From the NCBI GenBank assembly GCA_002894685.1, contig NCRC01000010.1, positions 49,813-113,812 on the forward strand: DNA of 64,000 nt, read 5' to 3'. Below are positions 1 to 10,439 of this stretch, piece by piece (positions within the stretch are counted from its first letter, which is position 1; the number at the start of each line of letters is the position of its first letter). Source of the DNA: Salinivenus lutea (GTDB lineage: Bacteria; Bacteroidota; Rhodothermia; Rhodothermales; Salinibacteraceae). Below the pieces are notes generated by a model. The model had not been told where the DNA came from. It saw only the letters and a program-made list of their open reading frames with translations, and did no database searches. The position numbers were made by a program, and so were the translations under genes.

Positions 1-83
1 CGTATTCACGAGGCGGGAGAAGAAGGGGAGGCGCCGGCGGAGTGGACCGCGATGCGACCCCGAGCCCAGAGGAGGGGCGGGCG

Positions 84-1292
84 TCAGGTCCTCCCCGTCG
101 ATTCACGGGCGGGCACGCTGAGGGAGCCCAGCACCGCCGCCCGCTCGGCCCCCGTCACCGACGGCAGGCTGGTGGGCACGCCGTGTGCGGTCTCGTGGGC
201 CAGCACGGCGAAGCAGAGCGCCTCCTTCGCGTCCGGGTCCACGCCGTGCGCCGCAATCGACTCGACCGGGATGGGGGCGAAGGCGTCGGCGAGCATACGC
301 ATCAGCGTGTCGTTGTGCACGCCCCCGCCGCTCACAATCACCCGCTCCACCGACTGGCCGGGCCGGATGTAGCGGGCGTAGGCCTGGTAGACGGACGCGG
401 CGGTGAGGAGCGTGGCGGTGGCGAGCGTGTCCTCGACGCTCAGGCCGCGCGACTGGGCCGCGCCCAGCAGGTCGTCCACGAAGCCCGGCCCAAAATCGGC
501 CCGTCCGGTCGACTTGGGCGGCTCGCGGTGGAAGTAGTCGAGCGAGAGGAGGTCGGCCAGGAGGTCGTGGTCGGGCGTGCCCTGGGCGGCGCGCTGGCCG
601 TCCCGGTCCATCGGGGCGTCGACGAGGCGCCGGGCAAGGGCGTCGAGCACCATGTTGGCGGGGCCGGTGTCGAAGGCGCGCACGGCGTCGCGGGACGCGT
701 CGGCGGGAAGCACCGTGAGGTTGGCGATGCCGCCCAGGTTGAGCAGGCCGCGGGGCTCGTCCGGGTCCGCAAAGCAGGCGTAGTCGAAATAGGGGACGAG
801 CGGGGCGCCCTGCCCGCCCAGCGCCAGGTCGGCGGCGCGGAAGTCGCCCACCACCGGCGCGTCCAGCAGAGTGGCGAGGGGCGACGGGGTGCCGAGCTGG
901 AGGGAGGCGCGCACCGGTTTGCCCGCGAACTCGGCGGCGTCCGGCAGGTGCTGCACCGTTTGGCCGTGGCAGCCCACGAGGTCGAGGGCGTCGAGCGAAC
1001 GGCCTGCTTCGGCCGCCACGGCGTCCACCGCGTCGGCGTAGGCGTGGGCGAGGCGGACGTGGAGGCGGGCCACGTCCTGGACGGAGGCATCGTTCGTTGC
1101 GGCGGCGTGGATTCGGGTGCGCAGCGCCTCCGGATAGGGCGTGTGGGCGAACGCCTCCTGCGTCACGGAGAGGGCCGTGCCGTGGCCCTCGACGGTGGCC
1201 CACACCGCGTCCACGCCGTCGAGCGAGGTGCCCGACATGAGCCCGACGATGCGGGTCGGCGAGTCGTCGCGGAGGGACCGGAGGGCGTCCAT
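84..1292 (-). CDS. anmK: Anhydro-N-acetylmuramic acid kinase
   Basis: This 402-residue protein phosphorylates and hydrolyses 1,6-anhydro-N-acetylmuramic acid, a cytosolic step in recycling peptidoglycan fragments. The family signature MSGTSLDGVD lies at about residues 19-28. GCHGQTVQHLP (mid-protein) and FDTGPANMVLD are also typical of AnmK, and the length is normal for the family (about 370-400). The ATG at 1292 places the signature close to the N-terminus as expected. The next gene upstream on the same strand, a TPR protein, ends at 1305, so the two are probably co-transcribed. No MurQ etherase gene is visible nearby. Nothing looks broken. Confidence 0.95.
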   Translation of the reverse strand: MDALRSLRDDSPTRIVGLMSGTSLDGVDAVWATVEGHGTALSVTQEAFAHTPYPEALRTRIHAAATNDASVQDVARLHVRLAHAYADAVDAVAAEAGRSLDALDLVGCHGQTVQHLPDAAEFAGKPVRASLQLGTPSPLATLLDAPVVGDFRAADLALGGQGAPLVPYFDYACFADPDEPRGLLNLGGIANLTVLPADASRDAVRAFDTGPANMVLDALARRLVDAPMDRDGQRAAQGTPDHDLLADLLSLDYFHREPPKSTGRADFGPGFVDDLLGAAQSRGLSVEDTLATATLLTAASVYQAYARYIRPGQSVERVIVSGGGVHNDTLMRMLADAFAPIPVESIAAHGVDPDAKEALCFAVLAHETAHGVPTSLPSVTGAERAAVLGSLSVPARESTGRT

Positions 1293-1304
1293 GGGGCGGT
1301 GCGG

Positions 1305-2123
1305 TTACGTGTCGGAATCGCTCACGTCCTCGTTCTCGGCCTGCTCGCGCATCTCGGCGGCCTGCGCGCGAAATTCGTCGGCCCGGTCGGGCTGCTGTTC
1401 GGCCAGGGTGTCGTAGACGCGGGCGGCCTCGCCGTACTGCCCCTGTTGCTTGTAGATGCGGGCCAGCGTTTCGGAGACGAGGTCGTCGGCCTCATCGTCG
1501 TCCAGGTCGGGCTCGGGGGCCTCGGCGGCGTCTGGGTCGGGGTCGATGCGGGCCGATTCGAGCTCATCGATGAGGTGGTCGAGGTCGTCGTCCGGCGCCT
1601 CGTCCGACAGGTGCTCGACGCGTTCCTCCGGCGTGTCGGGGGCGCCGCCGAGTTCGGACGGGTCCGGCGGCCCGGAGAGGCCGGAGCGCGCCCCGCCCCG
1701 CCGGGCTTCCTCGTCGGCCCGCTGCCGCAGCTCGGCCAGGTCGTCCGGGGCGTCCGACGGGGCGTCCAGTGGCGTCTCGGGATCGGCTGCGTCGTCTGGG
1801 TCCGACAGCCCGAGATCCGACGCGTCCACCACGTCCAGGAGAAGGGGCACGTCCTCCGGCGGGTCGGCAGACTCCATTTTGCGGAGGACGCGGGCCTTTC
1901 CTTCCTGGGCGACGGGGCTGTTGGGCAGCAGGGCCTGCGCCCGGGCCCAATGGGTAAGGGCGTCGGCCCACCGGTCCTCGGTTTCGTAGGCCCGAGCCAG
2001 CAGCACGTGGGCCGTCGGGTGCGCCGGAAGGGTGTCGACGGTCTCCTCTAGTGTGGAAATGGCCGCGTCGAGGTCGCGGCGCTGGAGGGCGTCGAGCGCG
2101 TCCTGAAGGTCGGGCGGAGCCAT
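1305..2123 (-). CDS. Acidic tetratricopeptide-repeat protein
   Basis: This is a 272-residue protein with no signal peptide. An N-terminal TPR-like pair lies at about residues 5-75 (motifs such as HPTAHVLLARAYETEDRWADAL). A long, very acidic Asp/Glu/Pro-rich linker follows, and a C-terminal TPR lies at about 220-255 (ARIYKQQGQYGEAARVYDTL). It is probably a cytosolic protein-protein interaction scaffold; the partner is unknown. The start was set at ATG 2123 (MAPPDLQDAL). The frame is open much further upstream, but that stretch is out-of-frame shadow of the glycosyltransferase. It is 12 bases from anmK on the same strand. The acidic linker fits a salt-in halophile. Confidence 0.75.
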   Translation of the reverse strand: MAPPDLQDALDALQRRDLDAAISTLEETVDTLPAHPTAHVLLARAYETEDRWADALTHWARAQALLPNSPVAQEGKARVLRKMESADPPEDVPLLLDVVDASDLGLSDPDDAADPETPLDAPSDAPDDLAELRQRADEEARRGGARSGLSGPPDPSELGGAPDTPEERVEHLSDEAPDDDLDHLIDELESARIDPDPDAAEAPEPDLDDDEADDLVSETLARIYKQQGQYGEAARVYDTLAEQQPDRADEFRAQAAEMREQAENEDVSDSDT

Positions 2124-2194
2124 GGCGGAGACGAGACGGCGAGCAGGGCGAGCGGAAAAACTACGAGGCGCGGCGTTCGATTGAAAGGGCGGGG

Positions 2195-3712
<1,518 letters not shown>

Positions 3713-3721
3713 TCGCGTAGA

Positions 3722-3765
3722 GAGGGGAACGTTGAACGTTGCGGGGAGAAGGTGGAGGGTGAGGA
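3722..3765. repeat. Short periodic low-complexity repeat upstream of the glycosyltransferase
   Basis: The stretch carries AACGTTGAACGTTG followed by purine-rich GGAGAAGGTGGAGGGTGAGG. The TTGAACGTT word recurs near 10900, 43665 and 62650, also at gene boundaries. It is not an inverted repeat large enough for a terminator and no coding role is apparent. Confidence 0.6.
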
Positions 3766-3811
3766 GGGAGCGGTCCGCTTCTTGTCCTCCCGTGCTCCTA
3801 CGATTCTGTGC

Positions 3812-5356
3812 CTACCGGTTGCGGCCGTACGATTCGTGGCTCGAGACCCAGTCGGACGACGAGATGGCGGCCCCCAGCGACAGCTCGCCGGCCAGAGCGG
3901 CCCCCGCCACAATCTCGGCGAACTTCTCGACTTTTCCTTTCCCGTAGCACCCCATGGCCTCCAGGCACTCGCGCTGGGTGGGCAGGCCGGTGCCCCCGCC
4001 GTAGGTGGCCACGATGAGGGACGGGATGGTGAGTGAGATGTGCAGGTCGCCGTCGTCGGACAGCTCCGTGTAGAGCACGCCGGCCGACGACTCGGCCACG
4101 TTGGCCACGTCCTGCCCGGTGGCGATGAACATGGCCGTGATCGCGTTCGGGGAGTGCGCACCGTTGTTGTTCGCGCCGGAGAGGAAGGCGCCCACGGTCG
4201 ACACGTTCCAGTGGTAGTGCAGGCTCTCGGGCTCCACCCGCATGTGCTGGATCAGCACGTCGCGGTCGATGGTGGCCTCGGCGGTGACCCGCTTGCCGCG
4301 CGTCTTCATCACATTCACCTGCGAGGCCTTCTTGTCGGTCGCAAAGTTCGACTCCAGGTAGAAGTGCTGGATGGGCTCCGGGTACTGGTCCATGATCCAG
4401 CCGCAGGCGGCAAAGGTGGCGCGCCCCACCATGTTTTGCCCCGCCGCGTCCCCCGTCTCGTAGTTGAAGCGCAGGTACGCAAACTTATTCGACTGGTACT
4501 GGTCGATGTAGAGCATCTTGGCGACGCTGGAGGTCGCCTCGGCTTCCTCGCGGATTGCGTTGGTGTGCGCGTCCACCCAGTGCGTGAAGTCGCGGGCCTC
4601 GCGGGCGTCGCGGAAGACGAAAACCGGCGCGCGCTGCATGCAGTCGTTCACGATGGTCGACTTCACGCCGCCGCTCAGGTTGCACGCCTTGATGCCCCGG
4701 TTGTAAGAGGCCACGAGCGTGCCCTCGGACGTGGCGAGGGGAATGAGGAAATCGTCCTGCGCGTGCTCGCCGTTCACCGTGAGCGGCCCGGCAAAGCCGA
4801 GGGGGATCTGGGCGACGCCGGTGAAGTTCTCGACGTTGCCCTTCGTGGTGTGGGGGTCGAAGGAGTAGCGCGAGGTGTGGTCGAGCTCGGCCCCGCTGTA
4901 CTCCTCCACGAACTGCCGGCGCTCGTCGATGATGGCGTCGCTGTAGTCGTCGTCCTTGTCGCGCGGGATGCGGGGAATCTCGTCGTCCGGCTCCGAGATC
5001 GAGTCCTCGACCGCAAAGCTGAGCTCGCCGAACGGCTGGGCGCGAAAGGTCAGCGCGATCTGGTGCTTGCCGGCGTCCAGGGGCGGGCGCCGGACGCGCA
5101 GGTGCAGCGTGCGCTTCAGCGGAAAGTCGAGGGTGGTGTCGCCGCCCAGCGTGTCGGCCGCGTACGTGTCGCCGTCCCCCATAAACAAGTGAATGCGCCC
5201 GCGGGGGACGGACTCGCCGTCGATTGTCACGTCGAGCAGCTCCGTAAGCGTCGCGTCCTTGAGTCGGTTTTTGAGGGCAAACTCGACGCCCCGGTCGGTA
5301 TTCTCGAGGCTGCCAAAGGTGTAGAGTTGCTTCAGCAGGGCGCTGGGGATGAACAT
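3812..5356 (-). CDS. Hydroxymethylglutaryl-CoA reductase with N-terminal extension
   Basis: This 514-residue enzyme reduces HMG-CoA to mevalonate, committing carbon to the mevalonate route for isoprenoids. The catalytic domain spans about residues 150-514. The four expected catalytic residues can be placed: Glu211 in SEGTLVAS, Lys342/343 in DKKASQVN, Asp416 in ATGQDVANV and His507 in VSSHESYG. The cofactor-binding DAAGQNMV and the GTGLPTQRECL loop are also present. Residues 1-140 form an extra beta-rich domain followed by an acidic linker, which I do not recognise from ordinary HMG-CoA reductases. The enzyme lacks membrane spans, unlike eukaryotic forms. It is the last recognisable gene before the repeat field at 5357-7805. 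Confidence 0.93.
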   Translation of the reverse strand: MFIPSALLKQLYTFGSLENTDRGVEFALKNRLKDATLTELLDVTIDGESVPRGRIHLFMGDGDTYAADTLGGDTTLDFPLKRTLHLRVRRPPLDAGKHQIALTFRAQPFGELSFAVEDSISEPDDEIPRIPRDKDDDYSDAIIDERRQFVEEYSGAELDHTSRYSFDPHTTKGNVENFTGVAQIPLGFAGPLTVNGEHAQDDFLIPLATSEGTLVASYNRGIKACNLSGGVKSTIVNDCMQRAPVFVFRDAREARDFTHWVDAHTNAIREEAEATSSVAKMLYIDQYQSNKFAYLRFNYETGDAAGQNMVGRATFAACGWIMDQYPEPIQHFYLESNFATDKKASQVNVMKTRGKRVTAEATIDRDVLIQHMRVEPESLHYHWNVSTVGAFLSGANNNGAHSPNAITAMFIATGQDVANVAESSAGVLYTELSDDGDLHISLTIPSLIVATYGGGTGLPTQRECLEAMGCYGKGKVEKFAEIVAGAALAGELSLGAAISSSDWVSSHESYGRNR

Positions 5357-5676
5357 GAACGGCGGGGACCTGGAAAGAGAGGCGCGAGCGGGAGTAGCGG
5401 CTCAACGCGGAGGGCCCCGGTGGGTTCAGGTGGAGCTCTTGGGCGCGCCCCGTTCGGGATGGGCACTGTCGTAAGGGAGGGGGCACACCGGATGATCCTC
5501 CCCACACGTCATCCCGGGCGGAGCGCTGTGACCGAAGGGAGCGCGTCCTCCTGGAGGGGCGAATCCGATGAATAATGAAGAATCGGGCCCCATCCGGCGA
5601 TTGAAAAGGACCGGCGGGGGCCCGGCGTCCGAAACGCACTTGCAATGTGCCAGCGCGCGCTCGATGCAATCGGCGG

Positions 5677-6892
5677 GATGGATCCCGGCTCGGCCCTCGC
5701 GACGGAGGTCGCTCGGTTGGTCGGGATGACACATGCTTGTGGTCGGGCGGGACCGGCGGTGTCGTGGAGGAAGAGGCAAGCTCATTCCAAATACACTTAC
5801 ATGTCATCCCGGACGGAGCGACGCGAACATCCGGAAACGAGTATAGCGAGTTCACGCCAGTAATCTATCTTCGCGGTCAAGGGAGGCACGGCACATTCTG
5901 CGACCTCTCCCATTGCCAGCTATTTTCAATGTAACGTTGACCCGGGCGTTGTGATGGATCCCGGCTCGGCGGTCGGTCCGCAGTCCCTCCCTTGGCCGGG
6001 ATGACGAGTGCTGGGGCCAGGCGGGACCGGCGGTGTCGTGAAGAATGAGGCGGCCCATTCCGAATACACTTACACGTCATCCCGGACGGAGCGACGCGGA
6101 GATCCGGGATCTATTCAGTGGATGAAGGAACCGAGCCGTCATTCGATCGCCATAAAGCCCCGGCAGCCACCGGCGGCGTGGGCCTAGCCTCGGCGGGAGG
6201 ATGGATCCCGGCGCGGCGGTCGGTCCGCGGTCCCTCCCTTGGCCGGGATGACGAGTGCTGGGGGGCGGGCGGGAGCGGCGGTGTCGTGAAGGAAGAGGTA
6301 AGCCCATTCTGGACACACTTACACGTCATCCCGGACGACGTGAACGGAGTGAACGGAGATCCGGGATCTATTCAGTGGATGAAGGAACCGAGCCGTCATT
6401 CGATTGCCATAAAGCCCCGGCAGCCACCGACGGCGTGGGCCTAGCCTCGGCGGGAGGATGGATCCCGGCGCGGCGGTCGGTCCGCGGTCCCTTCCTTGGC
6501 CGGGATGACAGGTGCTTGTGGCCAGGCGGGACCAGCGGTGTCGTGGAGGAAGAGGCGGGCCCATTCCGAATCCACTCACACGTCATTCCCGGACAGAGCG
6601 AAGCGGAGATCCGGAAATGAGCGGAGCGAGTTCACGCCAGTAATCTATCTCGCGGTCAAGGGAGGCACGGTACATTTTGCGGCCTCCCCCATCGCCAACT
6701 ATTTCCAATGTGACGCTGACCTGGCGTTGTGATGGATCCCGGCTCGGCAGTCGGTCCGCGGTCCTTCCCTTGCCCGGGAGGACACGTGCCAGGGTCGACT
6801 GGAGTCGGCACGGTCGGACGGAGGGGCAGCGTATTCCGATCACACCAACACGTCCTCCCGAACGGGGGGAGCCGTACAAACGAAGATCCGGA
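5677..6892. repeat. Array of five ~160-bp palindromic repeat units with two alternating spacers
   Basis: Units lie at about 5677-5836, 5953-6112, 6200-6368, 6457-6614 and 6731-6892, the last degenerate. Each opens with GATGGATCCCGG and ends with GATCCGGGATC or a variant. Inside is a second inverted pair, CCGGGATGACACGTG and CACGTCATCCCGG, so each unit can form two hairpins. Spacers are also repeated: one type of 116 bases (5837-5952 and 6615-6730) and one of about 88 bases (6113-6199 and 6369-6456). A half unit lies at 5507-5530. The whole 5357-6948 gap contains no convincing gene apart from these repeats. Confidence 0.85.
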
Positions 6893-6948
6893 TCTATTTG
6901 GCGGGTCAAAAATCTACACTTATAGATGACCCCAGACCATTCCGCGCC

Positions 6949-7269
6949 ATGGCCACTCGCGGCTACGTCTACATTCTCACCAACAAGCCGAACGGCACGC
7001 TGTACGTCGGCGTCACCAGCGATCCCATCGAGCGGATCCGTCGTCACAAGGAGGGAGGAGGCTCCCGGTTTGCGGCACGATACAACCTCACGCGGCTGGT
7101 GCACATCGAAGAACACGACACGATGCCCGTGGCCCTCCGCCGAGAAAAGCGGCTCAAACGCTGGCGTCGGGCGTGGAAGCTGTCGCTGATTCGGGACCAC
7201 AATCCGACGTGGGAGGACCGCTACGAGGAGATCTGTCGTCTCCTCGCCGGCGGTGGGCGGCTTCCCTGA
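6949..7269 (+). CDS. GIY-YIG nuclease superfamily protein, UPF0213 type
   Basis: The predicted product is a 106-residue single-domain GIY-YIG protein. GYVYILTNKPNGTLYVGVTS (residues 5-24) supplies the GIY and YIG-like strands. A catalytic-type Arg lies in PIERIRRHKEG, and the conserved Glu-containing helix is VALRREKRLKRW. Family members of this size are common in Bacteroidota and mostly uncharacterised, with presumed nuclease activity. The ATG at 6949 is preferred because the upstream in-frame extension from 6898 lacks family similarity and reads through repeat-derived sequence. The gene stands alone, plus strand between minus-strand neighbours, between repeat arrays 5677-6892 and 7443-7800, which is suggestive of horizontal acquisition. 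Confidence 0.88.
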   Translation: MATRGYVYILTNKPNGTLYVGVTSDPIERIRRHKEGGGSRFAARYNLTRLVHIEEHDTMPVALRREKRLKRWRRAWKLSLIRDHNPTWEDRYEEICRLLAGGGRLP

Positions 7270-7442
7270 GGGGCGGCCTTGCGGGGCCTCTTCCGTGTCG
7301 TTCGGGCGGGTGGACAGATCCGGGCACGGGGCTCCTGGCGACCGGACGGGGGGACGGGCGCTGATCGCCGACCGCAACCAGCACCGCCGTACAGATGAAG
7401 TAGCGGGCATTGAACACATCTGCAGCTCATCCCGGGCGGGAG

Positions 7443-7800
7443 GATGGATCCCGGCGCGGCCCTCGCGACGGGCGTCGCTCGGTTGGCCGGGATGACACGT
7501 GCTTGTGGTCGGGCGGGACCGGCGGTGTCGTGGAGGAAGAGGCAAGCTCATTCCAAATACACTTACATGTCATCCCGGACGGAGCGACGCGGAGATCCGG
7601 GATCTATTCAGTGGATGAAGGAGCCGAGCCGTTATTCGACTGCCAGAAAGCCTCGGCAGCCACCGACGGCGTGGGCCTAGCCTCGGCGGGAGGATGGATC
7701 CCGGCGCGGCGGTCGGTCCGCGGTCCCTCCCTTGGCCGGGATGACACGTGCTGGGGGCGGGCGGGACCGGCGGTGTCGTGGAGGACGAGACCTCCCCGCA
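7443..7800. repeat. Second stretch of the palindromic repeat family
   Basis: One full unit (about 7443-7602), the ~90-base spacer type (7603-7692) and a truncated unit (7693 to about 7800) follow the GIY-YIG gene. A half-site, TCATCCCGGGCGGGAG, occurs at 7428-7443. The truncated unit stops just before the ArsA-like stop codon at 7806. The remaining bases of the 7270-7805 gap (7270-7427) show no gene or clear structure. Confidence 0.83.
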
Positions 7801-7805
7801 TGAGC

Positions 7806-9029
7806 CTATTGTGCCGCCCCTCCGTCCAGGGCGAAACGGACCCGGAGCCAGCCGTCGCGCAGGGCGTGCTCGGTGAGCGTGTAGTAGCTGAGGAAGTTGG
7901 GGAGCAGGTAGTTGCGGCGCTGGTTGGCCACCTGCACCACCAGCTGGTCGCCGGCCTGGCGCACGGACACCTCTTCGTCCTCGATGAAGGGCAGGCGCAG
8001 ATGGAGCACGTAGTTGTCGCCGTCCTCCTCCACCTTGAAGGTCGGCTCGTCGTAGAGCACGGCTGTCGGGTCGTCATCCGGGTACATTGCGTCGGCGACG
8101 CGGCTGAGGCGCTCGGCGCCAAAGACCTCTTCGCCCATGTGCGGCACGCGCAGGATGGGGAGCGGCCCGAAGCTGTGTTCGATCTCCTGCAGGTATTCGC
8201 GCTGAGACCGCACGTACCCCTCGAAGAACGAGTTTTCGGGCACCTGCTCCTCCGGCAGCACACGGTTTACCACCACGCTGTCCACCGCGTAGCCGTAGAG
8301 TTGCAGGTACGTGTAGGCCCGCCGCGCCTCCTCGATCACCATCTTCTCAGGGTTCATCACGAGGCGGATCGAGGTCGTCTCGGGCGTGGCGAGCACGTCG
8401 CGGATGCGCTCCAGCTTCTCGAAGATGACCTCCAGCTCCTCGTACCCCTTGTCCAGCGGAATGCCGGTCGTTTTGCGCACGCCGAACCCGAGCGACTTCA
8501 CGGCCAGCTTCTGGAAGGGAAAGGCCTTGGCCAGCCACCACTGCGTGACCTGCGGGAGGGTGAGGAGCGTGAGCGTCTCGCCGGTGGGGGCACTGTCGAC
8601 CACGATGCAGTCGTAGTCCTCTTCGCGGAGGGCCTGCTCCAGCCACAGCAGCACCGAGCCCTCGTTCATGCCGGGCAGGGCGGCCATCTCCTCCGCCGCG
8701 ATCTGGTCGACCCCCTGCCAGCGGAAGACGGTGAGCATGAGCTCGCGCATGTTGCCCCAGTACTTCTTCATCGAGTAGTAGAGGTCGACCTCCTGCGCAA
8801 ACAGGTTTTTCTCGACCTCTTCGGCCTCGGGGCCCAGGTCCTGGTCGAGCGCGTCGGCGAGGCTGTGGGCGGGGTCCGAGGACAGGATGAGTGTTTTTTT
8901 GCCTTGCCGCGCGGCCCGCTGGGCGGTGGCGGCGGCGCAGGTGGTTTTGCCCACGCCCCCCTTGCCGGTAAAGAGCAGGATGCGCGTGCCGAACGTCGGG
9001 GTTGACTCGTCGTCGGTAGGAAACAGCAT
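7806..9029 (-). CDS. ArsA/GET3-family ATPase with C-terminal HSP20-like domain
   Basis: This is a 407-residue cytosolic P-loop ATPase. The deviant Walker A is FTGKGGVGKTT at residues 20-30. A switch-type SSDPAHSLADALDQDLG and an IVVDSAPTGETL switch II motif follow. The last ~75 residues resemble the small HSP20-like domain attached to ArsA homologues in many bacteria. Related proteins energise arsenite export or target tail-anchored membrane proteins. No ArsB, arsR or arsenic gene is nearby, so arsenic resistance should not be assumed. folC begins about 100 bases upstream on the same strand. Family confidence is high, physiological role unknown. Confidence 0.88.
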   Translation of the reverse strand: MLFPTDDESTPTFGTRILLFTGKGGVGKTTCAAATAQRAARQGKKTLILSSDPAHSLADALDQDLGPEAEEVEKNLFAQEVDLYYSMKKYWGNMRELMLTVFRWQGVDQIAAEEMAALPGMNEGSVLLWLEQALREEDYDCIVVDSAPTGETLTLLTLPQVTQWWLAKAFPFQKLAVKSLGFGVRKTTGIPLDKGYEELEVIFEKLERIRDVLATPETTSIRLVMNPEKMVIEEARRAYTYLQLYGYAVDSVVVNRVLPEEQVPENSFFEGYVRSQREYLQEIEHSFGPLPILRVPHMGEEVFGAERLSRVADAMYPDDDPTAVLYDEPTFKVEEDGDNYVLHLRLPFIEDEEVSVRQAGDQLVVQVANQRRNYLLPNFLSYYTLTEHALRDGWLRVRFALDGGAAQ

Positions 9030-9129
9030 CGGGCGGGAGAGGAGGCCGCGAGAAGAACGGAGGGGACGGCTACACGCCCGAGCGCCGGAGAGTGTCCGTG
9101 GGGCGAACGGGGCGGAGAGGCCTTGGGCG

Positions 9130-10425
9130 TTACGCCCAGTCCTCGGGCAGCACCTCCACCAGCTTGTGGGAGCCGATGAGGAGCAGCACGTCCTCGGGGG
9201 CGGCGGTGCGAACGAAGGCGTCGAGCGCCTCGGCCAACGGGTGCGGCGGGCGGGTGGTGACGCCCTGCGCGCGACACCGCTCGGCGATCTCGTCGGGCGG
9301 AAGGGCCCGGTCCGTGTCGATGGGGATGGGCGTGACCACGGCGCCGCAGTCGGCCAGCATCCGGGCCGTATCGTCGAGGCCCTTGCCGCGGACGGCGTTC
9401 AGGCAGACGTAGAGCGTGCCGCCCCGCTCGGCCACCGCGGGCGCCACGGTGTCGAGCGTCGCCCGGATGCCGGGCGGGTTGTGGGCCACGTCGACGATTA
9501 CGAGTGGGTCCTGTCGGAGCACCTCCAGCCGGCCCCGAAAGCCGGTGTGGGCCCGCACGTCGCGGAGGCCGTCGTAGGCGGGCTGGGGGGAGTCTTCAAA
9601 ATGGGGGAGCACCAGCTCGGCGGCGCGCAGGGCGAGGGCGGCGTTCCCCTGCTGGTGGCGACCCGGGAGCGACACGGGGAGGCTGTCGTAGCGGCGGAGG
9701 GGCGTCTCGACGTCGATCACGCTGCCGGTGAGGTCGGCCTGTCGGGCCTCCCACGTGACCTCGTCCCGAAGCTCGTGGAGAGGGGCGCCCACCTCGTCGG
9801 CAACGGCTGCGACGGCGGTGCGGGCCTCCTCCTGCGTGACGGCGGAGAGGGCGGGCGTATCGGGTTTGAAGATGCCCGCCTTCTCGCGGGCGATGGCGCC
9901 CAGCGTGTCGCCCAGGATGTCGGTGTGGTCGAGGTCGATGTTCGTGATGACGGACAGGGCGGGGCGCAGGACGTTGGTCCCGTCGAGCCGCCCGCCGAGG
10001 CCCACCTCGACGACCGCCAGGTCCACATTTTGCTCGGCGAAGTAGCGGAAGGTGAGCGCCACGGTGAGCTCGAAAAAGCTGGGCTCGATCCGGTCGATGT
10101 CGGCCCGGTGGGCGTCGATCGTGTCGGCGAGCCAGTCGGTGGGGGCGGGCACGCCGTTGATCCGCATCCGCTGCGTGACGTGGGTGAGGTGGGGCGAGGT
10201 GTGGAGCCCGGTGCGGAGGCCCGCCGCGGCGGCGATGGCGGCGATCATGGACGAGACGGACCCCTTCCCGTTCGTCCCGGCCACGTGCACGGCCCGGAGC
10301 GCCTCGTGCGGGCGGTCCATGGCGTCCATGAGCGCCTCCATGCGGCCCAGGCCCGGCGTGGCCGCGTCCGCCGTGTTGGCGTACTGGGGCATCGACAGCA
10401 AGTACTCGAGGGCGTCGCGGGGCAT
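9130..10425 (-). CDS. folC: Bifunctional folylpolyglutamate / dihydrofolate synthase
   Basis: This 431-residue Mur-ligase-family enzyme adds glutamate to dihydropteroate and to folates in the cytosol. The ATP-binding VAGTNGKGSVSSM lies at about residues 49-61. FRYFAEQNVDLAVVEVGLGGRLDGTNV and TNIDLDHTDILGDTLGAIAREKAGI are typical FolC motifs, and VDVAHNPPGIRA marks the C-terminal ligase domain. The ATG at 10425 is preferred; the upstream in-frame extension is Pro/Arg-rich out-of-frame shadow. It lies 14 bases from tsaE, so co-transcription with tsaE is likely. Confidence 0.94.
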   Translation of the reverse strand: MPRDALEYLLSMPQYANTADAATPGLGRMEALMDAMDRPHEALRAVHVAGTNGKGSVSSMIAAIAAAAGLRTGLHTSPHLTHVTQRMRINGVPAPTDWLADTIDAHRADIDRIEPSFFELTVALTFRYFAEQNVDLAVVEVGLGGRLDGTNVLRPALSVITNIDLDHTDILGDTLGAIAREKAGIFKPDTPALSAVTQEEARTAVAAVADEVGAPLHELRDEVTWEARQADLTGSVIDVETPLRRYDSLPVSLPGRHQQGNAALALRAAELVLPHFEDSPQPAYDGLRDVRAHTGFRGRLEVLRQDPLVIVDVAHNPPGIRATLDTVAPAVAERGGTLYVCLNAVRGKGLDDTARMLADCGAVVTPIPIDTDRALPPDEIAERCRAQGVTTRPPHPLAEALDAFVRTAAPEDVLLLIGSHKLVEVLPEDWA

Positions 10426-10439
10426 CGGGGCGGGGCAGG

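Noticed and set aside
42..2051. Long plus-strand open frame of ~670 codons
   Set aside because: It lies antisense to anmK and the TPR gene and has the Gly/Arg/Val-rich composition of a GC-driven shadow frame.
5677..6892. Repeats resembling a CRISPR array
   Set aside because: Units are ~160 bases, palindromic and spaced by repeated, not unique, spacers, with no cas genes.
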